Shown: positions 1-8,466 of the stretch, one piece after another
Layout: every line of letters begins with the position of its first letter
How positions within the stretch are numbered: the first letter of the stretch is position 1
Assembly (NCBI RefSeq): GCF_024341905.1
Contig: NZ_BQXY01000001.1
Location: 62,001-126,000, forward strand
Direction of reading: 5' to 3'
DNA length: 64,000 nucleotides
Source of the DNA: Clostridium folliculivorans
GTDB taxonomy: Bacteria; Bacillota; Clostridia; Clostridiales; Clostridiaceae
Position numbers and translations under genes: made by a program
The notes under the pieces: model-generated
Database searches by the model: none
Told to the model about the DNA's origin: nothing
What the model saw: only the letters and a program-made list of their open reading frames with translations

Positions 1-620
1 AAATCAGAAAATAACACTTCATCTAACCAAGTATTTGATATAGCGGCAGTTGACCAACCTGCTGCTTGTAAGCCAAGCTGTAAGAACCAGTTTGAAAATT
101 CTTCCGTTATGTGTTTGTGGAAAAAGATATCTCCAAAACCTTGAAGCATTTTAGGACGATCAGTATATGTTCCTTTAATAAGCTGCAAAACTGTTTCCTT
201 TTCAAGTCCGTAAGAAAAGTTAGAACGTTTTATAAGACTAGGTGCAGCGGCAGCAAAAAGAGCTAGTTTTGAAACGCCATATCCTTTATGACGAGCCATA
301 TATCTAACCGCTATCGCTCCCCCTGTTGAATGACCAGCTAAGGTGATGTTCTTCAATTTAAGTGTTTCAATAACTGTCTTTACATCATCAGCCAATGTAT
401 TATAGTCATAGCCGTCCCAAGGCTTATCTGAATTTCCAAAGCCTCTAGTATCGATACCTATGCATCTATAGCCAAGTTCAGGCAACTTATCAAATTGATA
501 TTCAAACAATCTATTACTTCCAGGCCAACCATGAAGAAATAATATGGTCTTTTCACCGCAAGGGTTAAGGTCTTCTACATAAATCTTTACATTAGCTTCT
601 ACTTTAATATAGTACCCCAT
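1..620 (-). CDS. alpha/beta hydrolase, 3' end outside window
   Basis: This is the N-terminal 206 residues of an alpha/beta-hydrolase-fold enzyme; the C-terminus, with the catalytic His, lies beyond the window edge. The oxyanion-hole strand reads HGWPGS (about residues 30-35) and the nucleophile elbow reads GHSTGG (about 96-101, Ser98). The region between them (GIDTRGFGNSDKP) is typical of the chloroperoxidase/epoxide hydrolase/esterase group, so the substrate cannot be named. The ATG at 620 follows an AACGGAGG ribosome site. No signal peptide is seen, so it is probably cytoplasmic. The fold is secure; the exact activity is not. Confidence 0.85.
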   Translation of the reverse strand, partial: MGYYIKVEANVKIYVEDLNPCGEKTILFLHGWPGSNRLFEYQFDKLPELGYRCIGIDTRGFGNSDKPWDGYDYNTLADDVKTVIETLKLKNITLAGHSTGGAIAVRYMARHKGYGVSKLALFAAAAPSLIKRSNFSYGLEKETVLQLIKGTYTDRPKMLQGFGDIFFHKHITEEFSNWFLQLGLQAAGWSTAAISNTWLDEVLFSD

Positions 621-705
621 TTATAGCCTCCGTTAGAAATACTCATATTGATAGAGTATTCAGCCTGTGGTCTATTTGTGAATTATTATTCGTTGAGATT
701 TAACT

Positions 706-954
706 TTAAAATTCAAGCTCAATTTCTGATGCATCATTAACTTGTAAATACCATTTTTTATAGTTATTCTCTTCACTTGCATTTGGATTGTCTGTAGGAT
801 CTTTGGTTTGTACAAAATGAGGACATTCAAAAACATAAGTGGTTTTCTTTAAATTAAAGGTTAGGCAAATATTATCTTGCTCACTATATCTTTCATCAAG
901 TAGGCTTTTGCCACCATTGGGATTTGTTATAAAATCTTTTGTTACTTTTACTAC
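706..954 (-). pseudogene. 5'-truncated remnant of an unidentified gene
   Basis: The frame is open for about 82 codons and ends in SEIELEF-stop, but it has no start codon: an in-frame stop (TAA at 955-957) lies directly upstream and no ribosome site is visible. The peptide reads like real protein (FECPHFVQTKDPTDNP and a C-terminal KKWYLQVNDA), so it is probably the tail of a decayed gene. I do not recognise the family. Confidence 0.35.
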
Positions 955-1285
955 TTAGTAAGTAATATACAAATCATTTTATTTTAGTATACAATAGATT
1001 ACCAATTTATTGAGTGGTTGCGGATCAACATATGTGTATTTTAATCTATGGAAAATATCCATTTAAGAATATATTGGTATCAGTGGCAGTAATAAAGGGT
1101 TTTAATTTGTCCACTATTATATTAAGATATGGTTGAGCGTAAGCACAGATACATACCCCCTAGGAATATATAATATTTTTATTTATGTAAAATTGGGGAC
1201 AATCTTTAGATGTTTGTAATCGATAGCATAGAAAAATTTATTTGTTTGCTAAGAGTGGTAATTATTTTGGAGAAAAGGAGTAGAT
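955..1285. other. intergenic, no gene seen
   Basis: AT-rich stretch of about 330 bases between the remnant and the NlpC/P60 gene. No ORF with a ribosome site, no strong hairpin and no clear promoter was found, apart from the AGGAG ribosome site of the downstream gene at 1276-1280. Confidence 0.4.
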
Positions 1286-2170
1286 ATGATGAAATTACGT
1301 AAAAAGCTGATTACATTTTTATTTGCCTTTAGTGTAGTCTGTTATATAAGTAGTGTAAGCAATATGAAAACTGCCTTGGCGATAACGCTTCCTGAAAAAG
1401 CTTTAATAGTAAACGAAAGAACGGGTCTTCAGCTGCATATGGATGCTAATAATCAGATAGGGGCATGGAATGATCCTAAAAATACAGCAAATCAATGGAT
1501 CTTAAAGCCTGTAGGAGATTATTATAATATAGTAAACGTTAAATCAAATCTTCAAGTACATATGGATGCTAATAATAAGTTAGTTGCTTATAATGATAGT
1601 GAAAACAAGTCTAATATGTGGAGTATAACTGATGTCGGCAATGGTTATTATGTTGTAACAAATGTTAGGACAGGCGGTCAGCTTCATCTAAGTGGAGACA
1701 ATAAAGTAGTCACTTGGAATGATTCACAAAATCAATCAAATCATTGGAGATTAGAAGAGGATTTTAATAAAAATATTGAAATTAAGAATGTTGAAAAGCC
1801 AATTGAAAATCCTGTTGTTGTAGATAATACGAGTAATGGTGATAAAGTTGTAGCATATGCTAAAAACTTTTTGGGAACTCCCTATGCTTGGGGAGGAACA
1901 ACTCCAAAAGGATTTGACTGCTCTGGCTTTACTCAATATGTTTACAATAATTTTGGGACAAGCATTGGAAGGACAACTTATAATCAAATAAATTCAGGAA
2001 CAGCAGTTCCAAGAGAGAATCTTAAAGCCGGAGATTTAGTTTTTACTGACCCAGGACATGTAGGTATATATGTTGGAGATAATCAAATGATACATGCGCC
2101 ATATCCAAGAGCTAAAGTAAGAGTAGAAGGTATTTGGAAGTTTTATGCTGGAAGAAGAATAATGAATTAA
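1286..2170 (+). CDS. secreted NlpC/P60 peptidoglycan hydrolase with ricin-type lectin repeats
   Basis: Predicted exported cell-wall endopeptidase of 294 residues. A basic and hydrophobic signal peptide covers about residues 1-32. Three beta-trefoil (ricin B-like) repeats follow at about 40-155, each ending in a QxW-like NQW, NMW or NHW, and probably bind carbohydrate. After a short linker comes an NlpC/P60 domain (about 185-292) with catalytic Cys212 in DCSGF, His258 in HVGIY and a third polar residue near His270. The family cleaves D-gamma-glutamyl-diaminopimelate type peptide bonds. AGGAG lies 5 bases before the ATG at 1286 and 8 before a second ATG at 1289, so either may be used. A decayed IS end begins just after the stop. 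Confidence 0.9.
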   Translation: MMKLRKKLITFLFAFSVVCYISSVSNMKTALAITLPEKALIVNERTGLQLHMDANNQIGAWNDPKNTANQWILKPVGDYYNIVNVKSNLQVHMDANNKLVAYNDSENKSNMWSITDVGNGYYVVTNVRTGGQLHLSGDNKVVTWNDSQNQSNHWRLEEDFNKNIEIKNVEKPIENPVVVDNTSNGDKVVAYAKNFLGTPYAWGGTTPKGFDCSGFTQYVYNNFGTSIGRTTYNQINSGTAVPRENLKAGDLVFTDPGHVGIYVGDNQMIHAPYPRAKVRVEGIWKFYAGRRIMN

Positions 2171-2171
2171 G

Positions 2172-2273
2172 TTTTAACGCCATTCCATCTGAAAAAATCA
2201 TTTAATTCTAGTTGCTCGCTCATATAGCATCTCCTTTATAACCACTTAATTTCAATAATACTCGTAAATATAG
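2172..2273 (-). mobile_element. IS end fragment (copy E), with a transposase-like gene start
   Basis: About 100 bp nearly identical to the right half of the copy at 5227-5467. On the minus strand it reads as a ribosome site (AAAGGAGATGCTAT) and ATG followed by MSEQLELNDFFRWNG, the truncated start of an ORF, preceded by the element's terminal repeat containing GTTATAAAGG. Only this end is present. I infer a leftover of an insertion sequence; its family is not assigned. Confidence 0.6.
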
Positions 2274-2289
2274 TATTTATAATATCTTT

Positions 2290-2332
2290 AAAGCACAACT
2301 AAGTAGTTAAAACTATTTAGTTGTGCTTTTTC
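2290..2332 (+). terminator. intrinsic terminator
   Basis: Perfect 13-bp stem AAAGCACAACTAA / TTAGTTGTGCTTT followed by a T-tract. It lies downstream of the NlpC/P60 gene, beyond the IS fragment. Confidence 0.85.
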
Positions 2333-2340
2333 TAAAGAAT

Positions 2341-2382
2341 AAAAAGATCGCTAATTAGAGAGCTAATTAGCGATTTTTATAA
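2341..2382. terminator. bidirectional terminator between convergent genes
   Basis: The stem ATCGCTAATTAG / CTAATTAGCGAT has A-runs on one side and T-runs on the other, so it can stop transcription from both the NlpC/P60 gene and the minus-strand SDR gene. Confidence 0.8.
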
Positions 2383-2442
2383 AAGTAGGAGGATATAACA
2401 GTTTTTAATAGTATTTTAATTTAGAGATATAAAGAATATTGC

Positions 2443-3342
2443 CTAAGAGCTGATGTAACTTCCACCATTTACATGAAGTATTTCACCAGTAACAAAAGTA
2501 GAATCGTCTGAAGCAAGGTAAACGTAAGTTGGAGCTAGTTCTACTGGCTGACCAGCTCTCTTCATTTCTGTATCTAAGCCAAAAGAAGCCAAATATTCTG
2601 CGTGGTAGCTTGCAGGTTGAAGAGGGGTCCAAACTGGACCAGGGGCAACTGCATTTACACGAATTCCTTTTTCTGCAAGTGAAAGTGCTAATGAACGAGT
2701 GAAACTCACAATAGCTCCTTTTGTACTTGAGTAATCTATAAGAAGTTTTGCTCCTTTATAAGCAGTTACAGAAGTAGTGTTTATGATTGCACTTCCACTG
2801 CTTAGATAAGGGAGAGCAGCTTTTGTTAAATAAAACATAGGGTATACATTTGTACGGAAAGTATCATCAAGTTGTTTTGCACTTATGTCTTCTATACCAT
2901 CTTGAGGAAATTGTACTCCAGCATTATTGACTAATATATCTATTTTGTTTAAATTCTCAATAGTAATATCAACAATTTTTTTAGAAAAGTCTTCCTCTCT
3001 TAAATCTCCAGGAATTAAGATACATTTGCTTCCTTTGGATTCAATAAGTGTTTTTGTTTCGTTCGCATCTTTATGTTCATTTAAATATACAATGACTATA
3101 TCTGCACCTTCTTTAGCAAAGGCTAAAGATACAGCCCTTCCTATACCGCTATCGCCACCTGTAATAATAGCTACCTTGTTCTTTAGCTTGTTGCTTCCTT
3201 TATAGTCAGGATTATCAAATATTGGTCTAGGATGCATAAGATACTCAAGACCAGGTTGTACAGGCTGATGTTGAGCTGGAAAGGTTATTGGAATTCTTTT
3301 GCATTCGATTTTATGCCCCATATATGGGTAGTAAAGAATCAA
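2443..3342 (-). CDS. SDR family oxidoreductase, general-stress (YdaD/YhxC) type
   Basis: Short-chain dehydrogenase/reductase of about 299 residues. An N-terminal extension (QHQPVQPGLEYLMHPRPI) is typical of the Bacillus YdaD/YhxC/GsP39 group. The Rossmann motif is TGGDSGIG; NNAG and the catalytic pair YSSTK follow, with Ser in INTTSVTAY. The C-terminal VTGEILHVNGG is also typical. The substrate is unknown. I chose the TTG at 3342 because GGGAGGT sits 6 bases before it; the longer frame to 3357 would place that ribosome site inside the gene, and an ATG at 3321 is a third option. The protein should be cytoplasmic and NAD(P)-dependent. Confidence 0.88.
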   Translation of the reverse strand: MILYYPYMGHKIECKRIPITFPAQHQPVQPGLEYLMHPRPIFDNPDYKGSNKLKNKVAIITGGDSGIGRAVSLAFAKEGADIVIVYLNEHKDANETKTLIESKGSKCILIPGDLREEDFSKKIVDITIENLNKIDILVNNAGVQFPQDGIEDISAKQLDDTFRTNVYPMFYLTKAALPYLSSGSAIINTTSVTAYKGAKLLIDYSSTKGAIVSFTRSLALSLAEKGIRVNAVAPGPVWTPLQPASYHAEYLASFGLDTEMKRAGQPVELAPTYVYLASDDSTFVTGEILHVNGGSYISS

Positions 3343-3526
3343 ATTTTTACCTCCCAAAAAAATTACTCAATTCAATATATGTAAAAAGTTTGAAATTGCA
3401 AAAGAAATTTTTGAAATTTATATAATTCATTAAAATATATAATATTTAAGGATATAAGAAGTGATAAATAAACTCATAATTAAGGATTGAAGTAGTTTAT
3501 CTATATATTAATTTAATACTTAGGAA

Positions 3527-3553
3527 AGTCGCGTTTACAACATAAACGCGACT
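3527..3553. terminator. hairpin, weak terminator for the Gln-rich gene
   Basis: Perfect 11-bp stem AGTCGCGTTTA / TAAACGCGACT with a 5-base loop, downstream of the minus-strand gene ending at 3618. The following T-tract is poor on both strands, so termination is likely but not certain. Confidence 0.5.
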
Positions 3554-3617
3554 GATTAAACATTATTTACTAAATTACCTAAAGATACTTATAAAGAAAA
3601 GCAATAATATAAATATC

Positions 3618-4208
3618 TTAAAATGATTTTATATGAATATGATCATGAATATGGGCGTAGTCATTACTTGATCTATCATATGAACTAGATGAACTTAAAT
3701 CTGATCTACTATTTAAACTACCTTGTGAACTTTGGCCGAAATACTGGTTGTTTTGACTAGAACTAGAATTTTGCCCGCTCGACTGGCTATTTTGCTGTGA
3801 ACCAGAGATTTGACTCATCTGATTTAATTGTTGCTGAGTTTGTTCTATAAGTTGACTCATTTGTGCAAGGGTTTGATTTGACTGAAGAAATTGACTAGCC
3901 TTACTTAAATCATTCATAGCATTTGTTATTGATGATTGGAGCTGTTGTTGAGTTTGTTGCTTGAAGTTTGTAATTTGTTGCTGTAAGTCTGTCATAACTC
4001 TATTTCCTTGAGAATTTACTTGACTATTTTGAGCTTGTGAGCCTTGAGAATTAAAGGAAGTGCTAATTGAACTTTGTTTTAGTTGATTTAATGTACCTTC
4101 AATAGCACTTAATTGATCTCTTAAACCAGTGATTTCAGCACCAATCTCAGCATCATTCTTCTTAGAGTCTATAAACTTTTCTACTACTTTTTTACTTTTT
4201 TCGTCCAT
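3618..4208 (-). CDS. Gln/Ser-rich low-complexity protein of unknown function
   Basis: A 196-residue hydrophilic protein. Residues 1-60 look helical and charged (KKVVEKFIDSKKNDAEIG...). The middle is a Gln-rich coiled-coil candidate (LQQQITNFKQQTQQQ), and residues 130-185 are almost only Ser, Gln, Asn and Gly. It ends in a His-rich tail, HIHDHIHIKSF, which might bind metal. No signal peptide or membrane segment is seen. I do not recognise a named family; similar compositions occur in clostridial spore-surface proteins, which is only a hint. ATG at 4208 is preferred over TTG at 4214 because AGAAGTG is better spaced to it. Confidence 0.7.
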   Translation of the reverse strand: MDEKSKKVVEKFIDSKKNDAEIGAEITGLRDQLSAIEGTLNQLKQSSISTSFNSQGSQAQNSQVNSQGNRVMTDLQQQITNFKQQTQQQLQSSITNAMNDLSKASQFLQSNQTLAQMSQLIEQTQQQLNQMSQISGSQQNSQSSGQNSSSSQNNQYFGQSSQGSLNSRSDLSSSSSYDRSSNDYAHIHDHIHIKSF

Positions 4209-4412
4209 AACCAATCACTTCTTTTAATGTTTTTGCTACGAAAGTATCTTATCCACTCTAAAATTCAAATATACTGGTGTTATCTTTACTAAATCACTTA
4301 TAACGTTACCAAAGTTGAGAAAATATTAATTAGTTTATGATCATTTTAGAGGTTTTATTAGAATTAAAGTGGAATATATTTACTAAGGCTAAACAGAAGG
4401 TTTTTACCAAAA

Positions 4413-4450
4413 CAAAAAAGATCCCACGAGAATGGAATCTTTTTATTTTT
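4413..4450 (-). terminator. terminator of the FrnE-like gene
   Basis: On the minus strand the stem AAAAAGAT-CC / GG-ATCTTTTT is followed by TTTTTTGTTTT, just downstream of the stop at 4455. Confidence 0.75.
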
Positions 4451-4454
4451 TTTA

Positions 4455-5180
4455 TTAAATTTCACATTTACCATCAGAACAAATATTAGCATTGGAATCA
4501 GCTTGATCTAAATTTTTTGTAAGAAATTCTATAACTGGTGATGAAAGTTCCTCTTTTCTCACTTTCTCTAATACATCTAAGAATAAGTCTGAAGATTGAG
4601 CTCCAGATACGGCGTATTTATTGTTAAATACAAAGAATGGCACGCCACTTATCCTTAAAGCTGAAGCTCTTTCTTCATCTTCTCTAACTTCTAAGGCATA
4701 TTTATCTGTAGACAATATCTCAAGAGCTTTTTCACTATCTAGACCAACTTCTCCTGCTAGTTTAGACAATACTTGATGATCGGATAAATCTAAGGAATCT
4801 GTAAAGTAAGCTTTAAGAATTCTCTCAGATAATTCATTCATTTTACCTTCAGCTTTTCCATAATGAGATAATCTATGAGCATCAAAAGTATTTGTTGGAA
4901 TTAATGTATCAAAGTTATATTCTAGACCAAGAGTCTTAGCTTGAGCTATCAATTGATCATTAGATGCTTTAGCTTGCTCTACAGGTATTCCATATTTTTT
5001 TGCGATAAGTTGATGAATATTTTCATCATATTTTTTTTCAGCAGACGGATCTAGCTCAAAGCTTCTAAAAGTGATTTCTACTTCATCTTTATGCTCGAAT
5101 TTATCCAATGCCATTTCCAATCGTCTTTTTCCTATATAACAAAATGGACATACGAAATCGGACCATATTTCTATTTTCAT
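4455..5180 (-). CDS. DsbA family oxidoreductase, FrnE-like
   Basis: A 241-residue thioredoxin-fold protein of the FrnE/DsbA-like group. The active site CPFC is at residues 11-14 right after the first strand (IEIWSDFVCPFC). An inserted helical domain follows, then the cis-Pro loop ISGVPFFVF near residue 180. There is no signal peptide, so it should act in the cytoplasm as a thiol-disulfide isomerase or a reductase for small substrates. The C-terminus carries an extra Cys pair (ANICSDGKC), as in some FrnE proteins. The ATG has an excellent TAGGAGG site. It appears monocistronic. Confidence 0.88.
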   Translation of the reverse strand: MKIEIWSDFVCPFCYIGKRRLEMALDKFEHKDEVEITFRSFELDPSAEKKYDENIHQLIAKKYGIPVEQAKASNDQLIAQAKTLGLEYNFDTLIPTNTFDAHRLSHYGKAEGKMNELSERILKAYFTDSLDLSDHQVLSKLAGEVGLDSEKALEILSTDKYALEVREDEERASALRISGVPFFVFNNKYAVSGAQSSDLFLDVLEKVRKEELSSPVIEFLTKNLDQADSNANICSDGKCEI

Positions 5181-5226
5181 ATAATTTTCCTCCTAAGACC
5201 CTTTAATACCAATCTTTTTTAATTTT

Positions 5227-5467
5227 GGCGCTGTTAAAGTACTGTGTTGAAAATTAAGTGGTTATCCATCCGATGCTTTAATGAGACTTCGCAAAGAATT
5301 AATATGATTTTATCATATTCCATGGCTAAAACTGTAAACTCACTACGTTCGAACAGTACAGTTTCTTAACGCCATTCCATCTGAAAAAATCATTTAATTC
5401 TAATAGCTCGCTCATATAGCATCTCCTTTATAACCACTTAATTTCAACAATACTCTTAAATATAGCC
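5227..5467. mobile_element. MITE-like deletion derivative of an IS (copy A)
   Basis: A 241-bp element with imperfect terminal inverted repeats of about 40 bp. The left end starts GGCGCTGTTAAAG and contains TTGAAAATTAAGTGGTTAT; the right end, read in reverse, starts GGCTATATTTAAG and contains TTGAAATTAAGTGGTTAT. The right half carries the same ribosome site and MSEQLELN-type ORF start as the fragment at 2172-2273, but the ORF is cut off almost at once. I infer internal deletion of an IS; the transposase family cannot be told from what remains. Confidence 0.65.
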
Positions 5468-5671
5468 TGAATTTTAATTTAAGATTATGGACTCAAATAA
5501 AAAACATTATACATAATCATATTTACAATTGGATTATTAATAAGGGTTAATAATTTAATGTTATTATAGTTAATAAAAATGTAATATTCAATGGTATAAA
5601 AAGGAACCCCTATAGGGTATATTTATAATATGCTGAAAAACAATGATTGTATTCTTAAAATATAAAAAAAA

Positions 5672-5938
5672 GGCACTGTTAAAGCACCGTGTTGAAATTA
5701 ATTGGTTAATCATCCAACGCTCTTTAGATGAACAACTCTATAATTGAATTTATATTTTTAGGAGTAGAGTTGTTCATCCTTAATGAGCTTACGCAAAGAA
5801 TTAATATGATTTTGTCATATTCCACCGATGCACCACTTCATGACTGATTTTATATTTTCAAATCCTCTGCTCAGAACCCAGCAGAGTTTTGAAAATAGTT
5901 TAATGATTGAAGTGTTGCATCTTTGGCTAAAACTGTTA
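5672..5938. mobile_element. IS left-end fragment (copy B) interrupted by two palindromic insertions
   Basis: The segment aligns with copies A and C (GGCACTGTTAAAGC..., CATCCAACGCT, TTAATGAGCTTACGCAAAG, TGGCTAAAACTGT). Two foreign pieces interrupt it: 5722-5779 (58 nt, with perfect 14-bp arms GATGAACAACTCTA / TAGAGTTGTTCATC) and 5825-5923 (99 nt, a long imperfect hairpin with ends GATGCACCACTTCA / TGAAGTGTTGCATC and core CTCTGCT / AGCAGAG). The right end of the IS is missing. Confidence 0.6.
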
Positions 5939-5968
5939 TCTGATTAAAGAGTAAAAATAAGAATATAT

Positions 5969-6050
5969 CGCCTGCCAGAATTTCTTCACATACGTTCAGA
6001 AAAGGCAGATGCGTAAAAAAATCACTAATAAAGAACGATTAATGATTTTA
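5969..6050 (+). repeat. structured repeat R1 (hairpin plus terminator-like stem)
   Basis: A diverged copy of the CGCCTGCC...GGCAGATGCG hairpin (5969-6013) followed by a second stem ATCACTAAT / ATTAATGAT. Compared with copies R3-R5, the inner stem changes from TTTCC/GGAAA to TTTCT/AGAAA, which keeps the pairing. It lies about 110 nt upstream of the molybdopterin oxidoreductase. Confidence 0.6.
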
Positions 6051-6158
6051 ATGTAGCACTTAAACATAAAGAGTGAGATATTAAAACATAGAATATAGAG
6101 GCACATATGGTATACTTTAGATATATTTTTATTGTATTGTAGAAAGGATATTTTACAT

Positions 6159-8195
6159 ATGGACCAAAATGAAATCAGTGCTGTTAATACTGTATGTTCA
6201 AAAAATTGCTTTGCTACCTGTCCACTAAAGGTTTATGTTAAGGATGATAAGGTAATAAAGGTAGAAGGAAATAATAATAATCCAATAACAAGAGGAAAGA
6301 TATGTGCGAAGGGTAGAGTTTATCCTGAAATCGTAAATAGTAAAGAAAGAATATTATATCCTTTAAAAAGAACTGGAGCTAGAGGCGAAGGAGAGTATGA
6401 AAATATATCTTGGGATGAAGCTCTAGATTTGATATATATGCATTTTGAGAAAATTAGAAGAGAAGATGGTCCAGAAGCTGTACTATATTATCAAGGCAGT
6501 GGTAATTTTGGAGTTATGAGAAAATATGCTTATAGCTTTTGGCATCAGTTTGGTGGATATACAGGAACCATAGGTGATTTATGTGATCCAGCTGCTGAAG
6601 AAGGAATGAAATATACTTATGGGTGGAGAACACAGAATTCCTTAGAAGATCTCTTAAACAGTAAGCTTATAATCTTATGGGGGGGGAATCCAGCTCATAC
6701 TAATATACATGCAATGTATTTTATAAATGAAGCAGTTAAAAATGGATCGAAGCTTGTTACTATAGATCCAAGGAGAAACGAATCTAGTAGTAAAAGCACT
6801 CTTCATATATATCCAAGAGGTGGAACAGATGGATTACTAGCAATTGGTATAGCAAAGCTTCTTGTAGAAAATAGCATTGTAGATAATAATTTTATAGAAC
6901 AGTATACCTTTGGGTTTGAGAAGTATAAAGAGTTTTTAAAAGAATATACAGTAGAAGAGGTATGTAGGTTAACGGAGGTTCCTTTAGAAGAATTAAATAA
7001 ACTAGTAGAACTTATAAAAGAAAATCCTAAGTATGCAATGATGTTAGGTTATGGATTTCAAAGATATACCAATGGGGGACAAACTATAAGAGCTGTTTCA
7101 CTCTTACCGGCTATAACTGGAAGTATTGGAGAAAAAGGTTGTGGAATATATGCTGGAGAAAGTCAAGGGACTCTGCTAAAGTGGCCATACTTTCCTGAGG
7201 AACCAACACGAATAAGGCTAAGCATACCTAAAGGGAGGTTAGCTAGTGAAATAGAGAAAATAGATTCTCCTAAAATTAAAGCTATGTGGGTAGAAAAGGC
7301 AAATCCACTCAATAGTAATCCTAATGTAGGAAAGCTAAAGACTACATTAGATAAATTGGATTTTATTGTAGTCACAGACAGCTTTTTAACTGATACAGCT
7401 AAGTATGCAGACTTAGTGCTTCCGGCTGCGTCATTTTTAGAAGAAGATGATTTAGTAGCAGCATATGGGCATCCTTATATTCAACTTAAGCAGAAAACTG
7501 TAAGTGCTCCAGGTCAGTGCAAAAAAGACAGAGAAATATATAGACTACTTGGAGAAAGATTTAAGCTTGATATGAAGTATTTACCAAAGGATGATATTGA
7601 GATATTAAGTAATGTTATAAAATATAGCGGACTAAATATTACCGTAGAGGAAATGAAGAATAAACCATATATTCCTGAAGATTATGATGAGATTGCTTTT
7701 AGAAATAAGGATTTTAAAACATCCAGTGGAAAGATTGAGTTTTATTCAGAGGATATCTTTAAAGATTGGGGTGTAAATCAGCTTCCAGTATATGAAGAAC
7801 CATTTGAAAGTAAGTATTCCTCTAAAGAAGATTATTTGAAATATCCGCTTCAATTAATAACTGCACATGCTTTAGAGAGGATAAACTCTCAATTTACTGA
7901 AAGCAAAAAGCTTAATGATATATTTACTCCTGTTATTCATATACATCCAGAAGATGCTAAGGTAAGAAATATAGATAGCGGAGATATGGTGAAGATATAT
8001 AATCAGAGAGGAGAGGTATTTGTAAAGGCTAAAATTGTAGAAGGTATAAAAATAGGAGCTGTAAATGTTTTTGAAGGTTTATCAGAAAGTACGAAGGTAT
8101 CTGTTAATAACTTAATTGAGGATATGATTACCGATATGGGATTTGGTGCGTCTTATCATACTTGTCTTGTAGAAGTTAAAAAACTCGATAAGTAA
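6159..8195 (+). CDS. molybdopterin-dependent oxidoreductase (DMSO reductase superfamily)
   Basis: A 678-residue Mo/W-bis-MGD enzyme. The N-terminal 4Fe-4S site reads C13-x3-C17-x3-C21-x27-C49 (CSKNCFATC ... GKICAKG). The molybdopterin domain follows, with YQGSGNFG, a Cys in GDLCDPAAEEG that may ligate the metal, and VTIDPRRNESS. A C-terminal dinucleotide-binding domain (about 560-675) has ITAHALERINSQF and MVKIYNQRGEV. No Tat signal is seen, so a cytoplasmic enzyme is likely. No partner subunit gene is adjacent, so donor and substrate cannot be assigned. I prefer ATG 6159 (AAAGGA about 10 bases upstream) over the in-frame TTG at 6132. Confidence 0.85.
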   Translation: MDQNEISAVNTVCSKNCFATCPLKVYVKDDKVIKVEGNNNNPITRGKICAKGRVYPEIVNSKERILYPLKRTGARGEGEYENISWDEALDLIYMHFEKIRREDGPEAVLYYQGSGNFGVMRKYAYSFWHQFGGYTGTIGDLCDPAAEEGMKYTYGWRTQNSLEDLLNSKLIILWGGNPAHTNIHAMYFINEAVKNGSKLVTIDPRRNESSSKSTLHIYPRGGTDGLLAIGIAKLLVENSIVDNNFIEQYTFGFEKYKEFLKEYTVEEVCRLTEVPLEELNKLVELIKENPKYAMMLGYGFQRYTNGGQTIRAVSLLPAITGSIGEKGCGIYAGESQGTLLKWPYFPEEPTRIRLSIPKGRLASEIEKIDSPKIKAMWVEKANPLNSNPNVGKLKTTLDKLDFIVVTDSFLTDTAKYADLVLPAASFLEEDDLVAAYGHPYIQLKQKTVSAPGQCKKDREIYRLLGERFKLDMKYLPKDDIEILSNVIKYSGLNITVEEMKNKPYIPEDYDEIAFRNKDFKTSSGKIEFYSEDIFKDWGVNQLPVYEEPFESKYSSKEDYLKYPLQLITAHALERINSQFTESKKLNDIFTPVIHIHPEDAKVRNIDSGDMVKIYNQRGEVFVKAKIVEGIKIGAVNVFEGLSESTKVSVNNLIEDMITDMGFGASYHTCLVEVKKLDK

Positions 8196-8241
8196 ATTAT
8201 AGTGAATGGTACAATTAGCTATAAAAGAATTTGAATATAAC

Positions 8242-8277
8242 AAAAGGAGAAGGCATTTAGAAGCTTTCTCCTTTTTT
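8242..8277 (+). terminator. terminator of the molybdopterin oxidoreductase
   Basis: Stem AAAGGAGAA / TTTCTCCTTT with a T-tract. The T-tract runs directly into the 85-bp repeat unit at 8277. Confidence 0.8.
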
Positions 8278-8450
8278 ACTATGTATGAAATTATAAAGTT
8301 CTCAAGTTAGCTTAATCTAGATATTTCAATGATCTTGTAAGTATTCTATGGCTATACAGTAAAAAATAAAACTTATTTGCCTGACAAATTTTCATCATAT
8401 GCATTTGGAAAGGCAGATGAGCAAGAAAATCACTGGAAAAATTTACTTTA
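8277..8450 (+). repeat. structured repeat R2 (85-bp unit plus degenerate hairpin)
   Basis: The 85-bp unit spans 8277-8361. Its right inverted end CTATACAGTA is intact and its left end has decayed to TACTATGTATG. A degenerate copy of the conserved hairpin follows (GCCTGACA...GGCAGATGAGC, about 8379-8422). The pairing is poorer than in R3-R5 and no good terminator remains. Confidence 0.6.
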
Positions 8451-8466
8451 GCTATTTGTTTTGTAG

